Source of the DNA: Chryseobacterium vaccae
Lineage (GTDB): Bacteria; Bacteroidota; Bacteroidia; Flavobacteriales; Weeksellaceae
Assembly: GCF_009602705.1 (NCBI RefSeq)
Contig: NZ_VSWH01000001.1
Span: 1,054,001 to 1,118,000, forward strand
Direction: 5' to 3'
DNA: 64,000 bases
Each line of letters opens with the position of its first letter. The first letter of the stretch is position 1. The notes beneath the pieces were generated by a model. It ran no database searches. It saw only the letters and a program-made list of their open reading frames with translations, and had not been told where the DNA came from. Shown here piece by piece: positions 33,815 to 42,874 of the stretch. A program made the translations under genes and the position numbers.

Positions 33815-34381
33815 GATAGAAAAATAAAAGCTATTAAAACAATCTGCTCAGAAGAGGAACTTATCGTTTTACTAAAAGAAAAAAACGAAAATGGTTTTCA
33901 TTATCTCTATGACCACTATTCTGGTGCGCTGTATGGGGTTATTCTTCGTATTGTTCAGTCTAAGGAATATACGGAAGAAATCATTCAGGATGTTTTTGTT
34001 AAAATCTGGAACTCTATTCATCAATATGATGCTTCAAAAGGAAGGTTTTACACCTGGATGATCAATATTGCCCGGAATACGGCGATAGATTATTTAAAAT
34101 CCAAAGGCTTCCAAAATGAGCTTAAAAACCAACCGCTTCCCGATTTCGTATATAATTCTGCAGAACTTTCAACGACCAACAATACCTCTGATTATATTGG
34201 ATTTAATAATGTATTGGAAGGGCTTGAGTCTGATAAGCAAGAAATTATAGATCTGGCCTATTATCAGGGATATACCCAAAACGAAATATCCGAGAAACTG
34301 AAAATACCCCTGGGAACCGTAAAAACGAAAATGCGGAATGCACTTATGAAATTAAAGGACTTGTTAAAAGATTATCAATAA
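33812..34381 (+). CDS. ECF-type RNA polymerase sigma factor
   Basis: 189 aa. Region 2 shows FHYLYDHYSGALYGVI, then EEIIQDVFVKIW and GRFYTWMINIARNTAIDYLRS-type sequence. Region 4 contains EIIDLAYYQGYTQNEISEKL, then LGTVKTKMRNALMKLK, a standard sigma-70 region 4 HTH. No ATG is available; the TTG at 33812 is used by default but overlaps a promoter-like element. The stop is followed by the anti-sigma gene at a 1-base gap. It probably directs transcription of the divergent fasciclin/ferritin genes and its own operon, as in similar Bacteroidetes loci (inference). Confidence 0.9.
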   Translation: MDRKIKAIKTICSEEELIVLLKEKNENGFHYLYDHYSGALYGVILRIVQSKEYTEEIIQDVFVKIWNSIHQYDASKGRFYTWMINIARNTAIDYLKSKGFQNELKNQPLPDFVYNSAELSTTNNTSDYIGFNNVLEGLESDKQEIIDLAYYQGYTQNEISEKLKIPLGTVKTKMRNALMKLKDLLKDYQ

Positions 34382-34382
34382 A

Positions 34383-35198
34383 TTGAACACTAAAGAATAC
34401 ATATCATCCGGAATTATAGAATCTTATATTCTAGGACATGCTTCTCCCGAGGAAGCAGGGATTCTGGAATGTGTGATGAAGAATAATGCTGAAGTGAAAA
34501 CAGCTTTTGAAGAGGCACAAAAAACGTTGGAAAATCTTGCTACTGCCCAGGCCGTACTGCCTCCAGATGATTTGAAATCTAAAATCTGGAACAAAATCCA
34601 GCAGGAACAAACTCTTCAGGAGAAATCTGAAACGTCTATTCCAGTGCCGGCTCCTGATATTAAACCATGGGAAGAAGAGCAAAATAGTAAAAGAAATAAT
34701 AACTGGAAAGCTATAGGTATTGCTGCTTCGGTTTTATTTTTAGCAAGTATCGCGGGAAATCTTTTTTGGGTAAGCAAACAATCTGAAACACAGAAAGAAA
34801 TTGCAAAAATGAAAACTGAGAAGCAATCTCTGGATTTCACTATGCAGAAAATGAATCAGAAAATAACTATGTTTTCTAATCCTGATATGCAGACCGTCAT
34901 GCTAAAAGGTGTAGAGAAACATCAGGATGCGAAAGCTATGGTATTCTGGGATAAAAAAACAAAAGAGGTTTATCTTAATGCTGAAAGTCTTCCAAAAGCT
35001 CCTGAAGGTATGCAGTACCAGCTTTGGGCTATTGAAGGCGGAAAGCCTGTAAGTGCAGGAATGTATTCTGAAGATAAAGATACTAAAGTGGTATTAGCTA
35101 CTATTTCAAAAGCACAGGCCTTTGCCATCACTCTTGAAAAAGAAGGGGGAAGCCTTGTTCCTACTATGGAAAACATGTATGTTATGGGAGGAATATAA
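34383..35198 (+). CDS. Anti-sigma factor, RskA-type
   Basis: 271 aa. A cytosolic N-terminal zinc-less anti-sigma region (residues 1-100, with SSGIIESYILGHASPEEAG) is joined to one membrane helix (NWKAIGIAASVLFLASIAGN, about 107-127) and a periplasmic C-terminal RskA domain (PEGMQYQLWAIEGGKPVSAG and AITLEKEGGSLVPT). The start is TTG at 34383, one base after the sigma stop. It should hold the preceding sigma factor at the membrane until an envelope signal releases it. The HxxxCxxC ZAS motif is absent. Confidence 0.92.
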   Translation: MNTKEYISSGIIESYILGHASPEEAGILECVMKNNAEVKTAFEEAQKTLENLATAQAVLPPDDLKSKIWNKIQQEQTLQEKSETSIPVPAPDIKPWEEEQNSKRNNNWKAIGIAASVLFLASIAGNLFWVSKQSETQKEIAKMKTEKQSLDFTMQKMNQKITMFSNPDMQTVMLKGVEKHQDAKAMVFWDKKTKEVYLNAESLPKAPEGMQYQLWAIEGGKPVSAGMYSEDKDTKVVLATISKAQAFAITLEKEGGSLVPTMENMYVMGGI

Positions 35199-35261
35199 AA
35201 ATGAGAACCTCAGCGATAATTGACAAAATTATGCTGGAAACATTGCATATCTTCTGTTGAA

Positions 35262-36014
35262 TCAAAATTGATAAGGGTACCCAATTTCATTCAGGTCGGT
35301 CTTAAGCTGTTCCCAATCTTCAACCTGATCAACAATGCTCAGTACCATTTGTTTTGTTAGAGTTTCTCCTTTATAGATTTTGGCTACCGTTTCCAGTGGA
35401 ATTCCGCTTTTTTTATAACTTTCTTCAAAGTATTCTGTTGCCCAATCTATATAGGTTTGCGGGTTTCCATCGAAAATTTTCAGCATTTCCCCGGAATGAT
35501 CTTCAGCATTTTCAATCTTTCCGGTTCTCCAGTTTTTCTGTTCTGTAGTCCACAAACAAAATGTTGTTCCAATTGTTTTAACGGGTTCGCCAAAGATAAA
35601 TTCATTAAAAATAGGTGGCAGGTCCTTTGTAAGTTGTTGCTTATTGGATTGTTTATATTCATGAGCGAAACCATTAATTACACAGCCATCTTTTCTGAAT
35701 AAAATGAGCATCTGATCTCCGGAACCATCCCGCATTTCGCAGAACTCTTCATCTGCTGACCATTGTCTGTTATAAGAATAATAACGGTATTCCCATTCCG
35801 GGGAAAGAATGGCATCCAAAACAGAAATAGCTTTACAGACTGCCTGTAACTTTGTTTTATCTGGTAATAAGCTTAAATTCTTTGTTGAAATCATAGGAGT
35901 GGTTGTTTTATTCTTTTTGAATTCGGATTTATTTTCTTTGGGATTATCTTTGTTCTGGCCAGATAAACTGAGTATACTTAAGGAAAATAAAATTGTGGCT
36001 AATCGTTTTTCCAT
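35262..36014 (-). CDS. Unrecognised secreted-like protein resembling orphan immunity proteins
   Basis: 250 aa. A probable signal peptide (LATILFSLSILSLSGQ) is followed by a Lys-rich linker and a domain with WSADEEFCEMRDGSGDQMLI, DGCVINGFAHEY, FGEPVKTIGTTFCLWTTE and FDGNPQTYIDWATEYFEESY. The DGSGD, GFxHE and TFCLW spacing recalls a group of small proteins often found beside polymorphic toxins, but this memory-based match was not tested. No toxin gene is adjacent. It stands alone. Confidence 0.5.
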   Translation of the reverse strand: MEKRLATILFSLSILSLSGQNKDNPKENKSEFKKNKTTTPMISTKNLSLLPDKTKLQAVCKAISVLDAILSPEWEYRYYSYNRQWSADEEFCEMRDGSGDQMLILFRKDGCVINGFAHEYKQSNKQQLTKDLPPIFNEFIFGEPVKTIGTTFCLWTTEQKNWRTGKIENAEDHSGEMLKIFDGNPQTYIDWATEYFEESYKKSGIPLETVAKIYKGETLTKQMVLSIVDQVEDWEQLKTDLNEIGYPYQF

Positions 36015-36147
36015 ATTTAAAAATACATTTTAAAGCAATATCAGCCAAAGGAAAATAACATGATAGGAATTAATACTTTGGGAATTTCCGGATTTTTCTT
36101 ACAATAAAAAAGGTACCTAATAGTATAATAGAAAGGCTGTATCCATG

Positions 36148-36180
36148 ATAAAGCCCATTCCAAAGAATAAGAATGGGCCT
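36148..36180 (-). terminator. Likely terminator of the six-gene operon
   Basis: A perfect 8-bp stem GCCCATTC / GAATGGGC with a 10-nt loop, followed on the minus strand by only TTTA, so efficiency is uncertain. It lies 19 bases beyond the stop codon at 36197. Confidence 0.5.
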
Positions 36181-36196
36181 GAATAATTAATTGTTG

Positions 36197-37663
36197 TTAA
36201 AAAGGAAACAAAGGGGCAAGAATCATTCCCTGGGCTTCCGGTGCGGTCTGAATATATTCCGGCTGGTAAGTCAGCGGAACCAGATTCATTTCTCCACTAT
36301 CTTTCCATCCCTGAATAATCTCTCCTTTTGCGGCATTGACGATGTCGTTATCTTTACTTCTGAGTTTTGTTCTTTTCAGCCACTTAGCATCAAAAGGTTT
36401 GATAGAAATCATTAAAACTTCTTCCAGGTTAAGCTGCACTTTTTGCGGAACCAATTTAGACTCCATTCCCAGCATTATTCCCAGACTGCCATCTTTTAAG
36501 AATTTTCCGGGCGTTAAAAAGCTTCTGAGGTTATGGTTTTCATTATTCTCACGGTTTACCCACAATTCAATGTTATCTTCCGTAAACTCAACGGTAAAAT
36601 ATTGGTGGGCAAGCATCAGGTTCTTGATATCCCCATGACCTAAGGCTACCTGAGAAGTACTGTTGATCAAGGCCATAGCAAAATGCTTATGCATCACTTC
36701 AAAAGGAATGTCTCCGTAGAATTCCATATAAAATTCAGCTCCGATACCGTTATATTGCAGATTTGCATCATCACGTGACGAAGTATAAATATCCGATAAA
36801 CCGTCTGTTATCAATATAGTTGTTTCCGGAGTGTGAATGACACGCATTTTACAGGAATTATGTACCGTGCTGTCTTCAGGCCATGAATAATCCCTGAAAC
36901 CACCAACACGCAGATAAATAATACGGTCGTCCAAAGTTCCCAGTGAACGGAAAAAATCTTGACGCAACTGTACACCTTGCTTAAAGGCATCCTGCCGTTT
37001 TTTGTATTCCGGTTCTACTTCAATATGATCAATGGCAAGCAGGCTTAATCCATGTTCTTCGAATGCAGGAACCGACTGTGCTTCTATTTTTCCGTTTTCA
37101 TACTTGAAATAAAAGGCTTCCATTCCTCCAACAAGGTGATAAATGGATTCTAAATCTTTACTGTTCCTCATAAAATCAAAAGAACGCATCGTTGAATCAT
37201 CATAATACACAGTGGAGTCGATAAACATTCCCAATTCATCTGCTTCCTGGCAAAAACGGGCCAGCATTTCACTTTTGATGGTTTTTTCATCCCGGTAAGA
37301 TTCGTTTTCAATGCTGTATTTAATATCTTCCAGATACATGGTAACAGTATACTCTTCTGCCACAATAGATTCTCCTTTTTTGAACGTGAATCTCACTTTG
37401 GAATGAGTAGGAAAGAAATCAATCAGTGAATGCGGTCTTGTTTCCTCGATTTTATCCAAATGCTCTTCGATTTCATCGGAACTGTTACTATTGTATACAA
37501 TACCATTTTCGCGAAATTTCACCGTTCCTCCCGTACTTCCATATTTTGTTTTTGTAATTTCTGTAAAATACTCCCGTCCTTCAACCAGCAAAGGCTGCAG
37601 TTTTTCAGAAATTTCTGCCAACGTATTCTGTGCTTCTTCTGAGTTTAAATGATTGTTTTTCAT
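36197..37663 (-). CDS. Unrecognised 488-aa cytosolic protein
   Basis: No signal peptide. The N-terminal half is a mixed fold (KLQPLLVEGREYFTEITKTK, YDDSTMRSFDFMRNSKDLES). The C-terminal half, about 270-420, reads like a suppressor-of-fused-type domain (TILITDGLSDIY, YNGIGAEFYMEFYGD, VMHKHFAMALINSTSQVALGHGD, QYFTVEFTEDNIELWVN), a fold that bacteria use mainly in toxin-immunity proteins. I rate that as weak. It is the last gene of a probable six-gene operon, 38 bases after the 102-aa gene. Confidence 0.6.
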   Translation of the reverse strand: MKNNHLNSEEAQNTLAEISEKLQPLLVEGREYFTEITKTKYGSTGGTVKFRENGIVYNSNSSDEIEEHLDKIEETRPHSLIDFFPTHSKVRFTFKKGESIVAEEYTVTMYLEDIKYSIENESYRDEKTIKSEMLARFCQEADELGMFIDSTVYYDDSTMRSFDFMRNSKDLESIYHLVGGMEAFYFKYENGKIEAQSVPAFEEHGLSLLAIDHIEVEPEYKKRQDAFKQGVQLRQDFFRSLGTLDDRIIYLRVGGFRDYSWPEDSTVHNSCKMRVIHTPETTILITDGLSDIYTSSRDDANLQYNGIGAEFYMEFYGDIPFEVMHKHFAMALINSTSQVALGHGDIKNLMLAHQYFTVEFTEDNIELWVNRENNENHNLRSFLTPGKFLKDGSLGIMLGMESKLVPQKVQLNLEEVLMISIKPFDAKWLKRTKLRSKDNDIVNAAKGEIIQGWKDSGEMNLVPLTYQPEYIQTAPEAQGMILAPLFPF

Positions 37664-37701
37664 AATTTTATTATTAGTTTAAAACATTTATTCTTTAATT
37701 T

Positions 37702-38010
37702 TTATAGCCAGTCGCCATGAAATGCCTTCATCTGCTCAACCGTTCCCTCGAACTGTGCTTCTGTAAAGGCATCCTGTAAACGCATAAGGCTTCCACGCTG
37801 TGCTGCAAAAAAGACGGTCTTCCTGTCTGTTATCATTTTAAATAATGATTCATAATGACCTTCTCTCAGATAAATATATCCGAATTCCACTTTTGTATAG
37901 GCTAAATCAGCAAAGTCTTCACCTTCCACTAATTCTCCAACTGCAGTATTGGCAAGAATTTCTTTTACTTCTTTAAGCTGGTCGCCTGATAATTTTTCTG
38001 CTTTTTCCAT
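37702..38010 (-). CDS. Unrecognised 102-aa protein
   Basis: A small acidic, mostly helical protein (starts MEKAEKLSGDQLKEVKEIL; ends EQMKAFHGDWL). A strand segment, YTKVEFGYIYLREGHYESL, lies in the middle. No Cys, no membrane helix. It sits between two larger unknown genes with gaps of 32 and 38 bases and is likely cotranscribed with them. Confidence 0.6.
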   Translation of the reverse strand: MEKAEKLSGDQLKEVKEILANTAVGELVEGEDFADLAYTKVEFGYIYLREGHYESLFKMITDRKTVFFAAQRGSLMRLQDAFTEAQFEGTVEQMKAFHGDWL

Positions 38011-38042
38011 GTTTATTTTTCTTTATTAGGTTTTGGTTATTG

Positions 38043-39293
38043 TTAATCATATTCACTAAAAATGTAAGAAAATGGCTCTAAAGGATATTGCTCCAGCCAC
38101 TTTGCATCTGTTACTTTAACCGTTATTTCATAAGCAGGCCATTTTTCAAAAGAATAGAGATCTATAATTTCTTCATTGCTCAATTGATAAAAGTCCGGAT
38201 AAGGTACATCCCTTATTTTTTCTATTTTTGAGCTCACAATGAACTGTTCCGCGATCTCCCTGTGTCTGAGATAGAGTGTGTGGGTATCTCTAATGTCTTT
38301 TTCTTTTATAATGGCGTTTAGTTTCTCAAACAAAGGTCCCTCTATCTGGTACTCCTTACCGGAAAAGGATTCCAATCGTTTTAGCATAAACTTCAGCACA
38401 CTCATTTTTGTTTCCAGGAATATGCGGTCATCATCTTCACTCATGATCATCAGTTTGAAAGAAATAGTATCGCCATTGATTGCTGTTTCATACACTACAG
38501 GTCTGCCCCATCTCAAAATAGATTCAGGAGAGCTTGCATAGCCATTCTTTTTCTTGGGGTTCAAAACCATTTGAGTCATTTCGCCATCAATATAGGAAGA
38601 TCCCATGCTACCACTGCCGCACTTTATGATCCCCCAATCCGTTTCACGTTTGTGTAAAATACCAAATGACTTTGTTGTTCTCACAAGGGTTCCCTCCCAC
38701 TTTTGCAGATTTTCGTCAGACAAATCGGTAATCATCGTATTGGAATCCTTATAATATTTCTCTCCCAATGTAGGAAACCACAAAATATCTTTCGGGGTTT
38801 TGAGCAGGTAATCCGGTATCATATACTTCCAAATGGGCATAAAACCTTCTTTTGAAGTTAGGTCTGAAGGAGCAACAGGGGTTTCGTCCTTAATGGGAAA
38901 TCTGGGTTCGCAGGCATCGTATTCCCGTGCCGGATCAAATGCTGCTGAATCCCAATACTTCATATCTTTCAGGTGCTCCAGCCATGCAGGATGTGTTACC
39001 GTGATATCCAGAACTCCATTCTTCCACCCTCTTTTGTTGGGTTTCCCCATTTTCAGATCCACCGATTGGATAAAAGCCCGTGCATTTTCCCTCATCCATG
39101 ATTCATCAAGGGTATCATCAAAATCAACTTCTTTTTTTATAGGAGAATCGTTATTAACGTTACGATAAAGCAGCATTAATGCAAATCCCGGCGAAGCATT
39201 AATGTAATTGCTGTCAGGATGAATAACCTGAACACTGATTTGAATTTTTGATTCCTGGCGTTTTATAACACCAACTTCGTAGAGTGATGACAT
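38043..39293 (-). CDS. Unrecognised 416-aa cytosolic protein
   Basis: No signal peptide. It contains Trp- and Asp-rich blocks (VDLKMGKPNKRGWKNGVLDI, PREYDACEP-type PAREYDACEPRF, IIKCGSGSMGSSYIDGEMTQ) and a basic helical region near residue 300 (KMSVLKFMLKRLESF). I do not recognise a catalytic motif. It is preceded by a 63-base gap to the exported 436-aa gene and followed by the 102-aa gene at 32 bases, so it belongs to the same likely operon. Confidence 0.6.
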   Translation of the reverse strand: MSSLYEVGVIKRQESKIQISVQVIHPDSNYINASPGFALMLLYRNVNNDSPIKKEVDFDDTLDESWMRENARAFIQSVDLKMGKPNKRGWKNGVLDITVTHPAWLEHLKDMKYWDSAAFDPAREYDACEPRFPIKDETPVAPSDLTSKEGFMPIWKYMIPDYLLKTPKDILWFPTLGEKYYKDSNTMITDLSDENLQKWEGTLVRTTKSFGILHKRETDWGIIKCGSGSMGSSYIDGEMTQMVLNPKKKNGYASSPESILRWGRPVVYETAINGDTISFKLMIMSEDDDRIFLETKMSVLKFMLKRLESFSGKEYQIEGPLFEKLNAIIKEKDIRDTHTLYLRHREIAEQFIVSSKIEKIRDVPYPDFYQLSNEEIIDLYSFEKWPAYEITVKVTDAKWLEQYPLEPFSYIFSEYD

Positions 39294-39356
39294 TGTAATT
39301 ATTTTTTAATATTAAATAAATTCCAGTCTAGAATAACTTTTCGGACTACGTTGAAG

Positions 39357-40667
39357 CTAGTTTACGGCAACATGTTGTATCACAGCATTATTCTTCAATC
39401 CTTTTGTATCATAAAAAAGGCATTCCACCGTATGTTCATCCGCTATTTTTAATTTTCCCGGATAATAATTTCCTGAGAGACCGGAATTAATTTTTTTAGT
39501 GAATACCAAATCTGAATTATAAACAGAATATTCCCAAACTTTGTTTTCGTTTTGTGAAAGCACTACGATGTTACCATTGGTAAATACTACTATTTCTGCC
39601 CATTCGATATAATCAGATAACTTAATTTTAATATTCTTTTTAATATAAAAATCGGTATTTGTTTTCGTCAGATTCATTTCGTTAAACCCAATTCTCTGGG
39701 TTAAAAAAATGGGGTCGTTTGAAGAGCCAATATAGAATCCGCTAAGCTTTACCAAATCCGGATCGGAATATATATGATCATTAAAGTATTTAAACTCTGT
39801 CTGATCTTGGAGGGTTCTGCCATCAAACTTGAAAACATATGTTTTGTATTTCATATTAGTCTGGTCCAGATTAGAAGTAGAAAAATAATAGTCTGAGCCC
39901 ACCTTTGAAATTTCTGATATATCCATTCCACCAACATCATTATTTACAGAGATGATATGGGAAATCGGATCTAAGATTTCAGGTAAATAAGCTTCTTTAT
40001 CAGCATGAAATTTATTCAGATCAACAGTAATGATTTCAAGCTTCTCATTATATCTGATTTCTTCAGAAGCAGCTAAAACATGAATTTTATCTCCTTCAAT
40101 AATCAAATCTTTCAGGTAACAGGAATAATCATTTTTAATAGCATAAGCAGCACCGTGCTGTTCCAGATTCACCACTGTAATCATAGGCTGCCATCTCCTG
40201 ACATAACTCTCCTTTGAATTCCCGTAACCGTACTCATTGCCCCCAATGATAAATTTTTTAAGCTTTGTATTATAGCTGATTGTCTGTGCCCGATAGGTGG
40301 GCCTAACCTTTAAAATTTTATAATTTTGATCAGTTGAAATGATAATATCACGATCATCATAAAATCCGACTGAAAAATCTATTGCTTTATTGATGAGCGG
40401 ATCTCTTTTCTTTTCGTCTTTTTCCAATGCTTTGATTCGTCCGACCAGCATATGATTGCCCAGTTCATCAGTTGCCTCATCCTGTATTACCACCGAGAAT
40501 CCTTTAAAATAAATAGGATATTCTTTAATCGCCTTATCCAGAATTCTGGGGTTTGGCGCTCCTATATTGATCCGCGGGGAAATAGTTTTAGCCTTAGAAG
40601 TGGTTTTTTGTTGTGCCAATACCGGCAATCCGGCCAGAAATGTAGCAAGAATAATATATTTTTTCAT
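39357..40667 (-). CDS. Secreted beta-rich protein, possibly a propeller
   Basis: 436 aa with a signal peptide (MKKYIILATFLAGLPVLAQ). The body is made of strand-turn repeats such as KKFIIGGNEYGYGNSKESY, DKIHVLAASEEIRYNEKLE, SDYYFSTSNLDQTNMKY and GNIVVLSQNENKVWEYS, which suggest a beta-propeller and recall the exported protein at 29135. No catalytic residues are evident. It lies three bases downstream of the second paralogue, so cotranscription is almost certain. Confidence 0.65.
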   Translation of the reverse strand: MKKYIILATFLAGLPVLAQQKTTSKAKTISPRINIGAPNPRILDKAIKEYPIYFKGFSVVIQDEATDELGNHMLVGRIKALEKDEKKRDPLINKAIDFSVGFYDDRDIIISTDQNYKILKVRPTYRAQTISYNTKLKKFIIGGNEYGYGNSKESYVRRWQPMITVVNLEQHGAAYAIKNDYSCYLKDLIIEGDKIHVLAASEEIRYNEKLEIITVDLNKFHADKEAYLPEILDPISHIISVNNDVGGMDISEISKVGSDYYFSTSNLDQTNMKYKTYVFKFDGRTLQDQTEFKYFNDHIYSDPDLVKLSGFYIGSSNDPIFLTQRIGFNEMNLTKTNTDFYIKKNIKIKLSDYIEWAEIVVFTNGNIVVLSQNENKVWEYSVYNSDLVFTKKINSGLSGNYYPGKLKIADEHTVECLFYDTKGLKNNAVIQHVAVN

Positions 40668-40670
40668 AGT

Positions 40671-41768
40671 TTATTCACCGGTTTCCATTCCGTTAGAAAT
40701 AAAAAACTGCTCTAGCAATTCTCTTTTTGTAGTGCATTCATCACCATAACTGATTTTTTGGGAACTGAACTCAATTTTATCGCAATCAAAAGCGAATGCT
40801 ATATATTCAAAAGGGTTACCTTTTTCATCAAGAAATACGATTGCATTTTTTAATTCAGAACAATCAAATTCCTGACTGATGGTTTTTACCAGCTCCATTT
40901 TCTTATACCCATAATTATAGAATAAATCAGTTAATGTATTAAGATCGACTTTGTTAAGCTGTTTAGACGATATTGCTTTTGAAATGTCGATTATTTTAGG
41001 AGACTTAGCATAATAATCCAGTTTCCAGTCTTTATCATTAAAAGCAATTAACAGTACTTTTTTAGCTTTATTAAAGGGATAAAAAGACGCCCTTTTAGCT
41101 TCCGTCAATTTATTACGATGCATACAGGTCATGTTGTCAAATAATGAATTGCTATCTGATATGGTTACAACTGCTCCGGTGGATTCATCATATTGCTGCA
41201 GATCAGATAAAAGGATGCCTTTAGACTCAATATATTCGTTTAAATATTCCAGAGACAGAGACAGGTCTGTTGGTTTTTTCAAATCAACTTCCGGGTGATT
41301 ATCATTCATCCAGGAATTAAATTTTTCTGTCTTTGAAGTCAATTCCGTAACGTAATTATCATGATCATTTGTAGGAGCCAACATCACCTGGCTTACCTTT
41401 CCTGCCACTGTGGTGATGGTCATATTCCATTTAGGAAATTTTACATCAAGCAGTTTCAGATATTGTGACTGGTCTTCTACTACATAATAGTTTTGATTTT
41501 TTCCGTCCGGTTTTTTAATCACTTTAAACTTCGCAATTAACGTTTCGGAATCTTCTAAATATTTGTTTAAAAATTCTTTTCTATCTGTAATTACTGTTGA
41601 AAATTTTCTTTTGAATTTAAAATCAGGGGTGAGCATACCGGCTAATTCTTTTTTCTGATAGTTGTTGAAATAGCTTAGAAATTGATCTGCCGTGCTCATT
41701 TTCTGTGCAGATACTGTGATAGAACTTATTGCTGCCATTAACAGGCATAGATATAATTTAGTTTTCAT
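40671..41768 (-). CDS. Secreted protein with NTF2-like N-terminal domain (paralogue 2)
   Basis: 365 aa. The signal peptide MKTKLYLCLLMAAISSITVSAQ is nearly identical to that of the preceding gene. Residues about 25-140 look like an NTF2/SnoaL-like fold (SYFNNYQKKELAGMLTPDF; VVEDQSQYLKLLDVKFPKWN). The C-terminal half (residues 180-365) is unrecognised. Its ATG overlaps the stop of paralogue 1 as ATGA, which implies coupled translation. Tandem copies with diverged middles point to an old local duplication. Confidence 0.7.
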   Translation of the reverse strand: MKTKLYLCLLMAAISSITVSAQKMSTADQFLSYFNNYQKKELAGMLTPDFKFKRKFSTVITDRKEFLNKYLEDSETLIAKFKVIKKPDGKNQNYYVVEDQSQYLKLLDVKFPKWNMTITTVAGKVSQVMLAPTNDHDNYVTELTSKTEKFNSWMNDNHPEVDLKKPTDLSLSLEYLNEYIESKGILLSDLQQYDESTGAVVTISDSNSLFDNMTCMHRNKLTEAKRASFYPFNKAKKVLLIAFNDKDWKLDYYAKSPKIIDISKAISSKQLNKVDLNTLTDLFYNYGYKKMELVKTISQEFDCSELKNAIVFLDEKGNPFEYIAFAFDCDKIEFSSQKISYGDECTTKRELLEQFFISNGMETGE

Positions 41769-42874
41769 GGTTTTTTAAGGGTTTGTGGAAAGATATCAAC
41801 TCCTTTGGAAACAAAAAACACTTCCAGAAATTCTCTTTTGGTATTGCATTCCTGGCCATAATTCATTTTTCGGGAACTGAACTCAATCTGACCGCAATCA
41901 AAAGACAGTGCTATGTATTCAAAAGGTTTGTCATTCTCATCTAGAAAAACTATTGCATTTTTAAATTCAGGACAATCGTATTTCTGACGAACCGTCATTT
42001 CCAATTTTTTATACCCGTAATTATAAAATATATCAGTTAATCTGTTAATATCGACTTTATTAAGCTGTTTAGTCGATTGAGCGATTGCCAAATCGGTTAT
42101 TCTGGGAGTTTCAGCATAATAATTCAATTCTTTATCTTTATCCGTAAAGGAGATTAAGAGTACTTTTTTAGCTTTATTGAAAGGATAAAAAGAGGTTCTT
42201 TCGGCTTCCGTCAATTTATTTTGATGCACGCAGGCCATGTTGTCAAACTTTGAATCTTTATCTGTTAACAGTTCTGGTATACCGGTAGACTCATCATATT
42301 TCTGCAAACCGGATAAAGAAATTCCTTTGGATTGAACGTATTTATTCAAATATTCCAGAATGAGGAACGGATCTGTTAATTCTTCCAAATCCACCTTTGG
42401 ATAATGCTCAGTCATCCAGGCGTCAAACTTTTCTGTCTTGGATTTCAGTTCCGTCATATAAGCATCATAGCCCTCTGTTGGTGTAAGCGCAACTTCATCT
42501 ACTTCTCCTTCTACTGTGGTGATGGTCATATTCCATTTCGGAAATTTAACGTCGAGCAATTTAAAAAACTGTGACTGTTCTTCTACCACATAATAGGTTT
42601 TATCCTTTTGTGTCGTTTTTTTAATAATCTTATATTTGGAAAGCAACGTTTCAGAATCATCAAAATAAAAGGTAAAAAAGTCATATCTGTTTAAAATCTC
42701 ATCCGAAGATTCATTTTTGAATTTAAAATCGGACGTTGTCATCATCGCTAATTCTTTTTTCTGATAATTATTGAAATAGCTTATGAATTGATCTGCCAGA
42801 GACATTGTCTGTGCAGATACTGTAATAGAACTTACTGCTGCCATTAACAGGCATAAGTACAATTTGGTTTTCAT
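41765..42874 (-). CDS. Secreted protein with NTF2-like N-terminal domain (paralogue 1)
   Basis: 369 aa from the ATG at 42874; upstream in-frame codons add eight residues but precede a normal signal peptide (MKTKLYLCLLMAAVSSITVSAQ), so I start here. It has the same arrangement as the next gene: SYFNNYQKKELAMMTTSDF, DDSETLLSKYKIIKKTTQ and VVEEQSQFFKLLDVKFPKWN, with a C-terminal region in which blocks such as KLTEAERTSFYPFNKAKKVL are shared. It heads the likely six-gene operon that ends at 36197. The function is unknown. Confidence 0.7.
   Translation of the reverse strand: MKTKLYLCLLMAAVSSITVSAQTMSLADQFISYFNNYQKKELAMMTTSDFKFKNESSDEILNRYDFFTFYFDDSETLLSKYKIIKKTTQKDKTYYVVEEQSQFFKLLDVKFPKWNMTITTVEGEVDEVALTPTEGYDAYMTELKSKTEKFDAWMTEHYPKVDLEELTDPFLILEYLNKYVQSKGISLSGLQKYDESTGIPELLTDKDSKFDNMACVHQNKLTEAERTSFYPFNKAKKVLLISFTDKDKELNYYAETPRITDLAIAQSTKQLNKVDINRLTDIFYNYGYKKLEMTVRQKYDCPEFKNAIVFLDENDKPFEYIALSFDCGQIEFSSRKMNYGQECNTKREFLEVFFVSKGVDIFPQTLKKP

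Noticed and set aside
36197..37663. Suppressor-of-fused immunity protein as a firm call
   Set aside because: Only a rough resemblance of a C-terminal segment was seen, no toxin lies nearby, and no profile search could be run. It is kept as a weak possibility in the feature entry.
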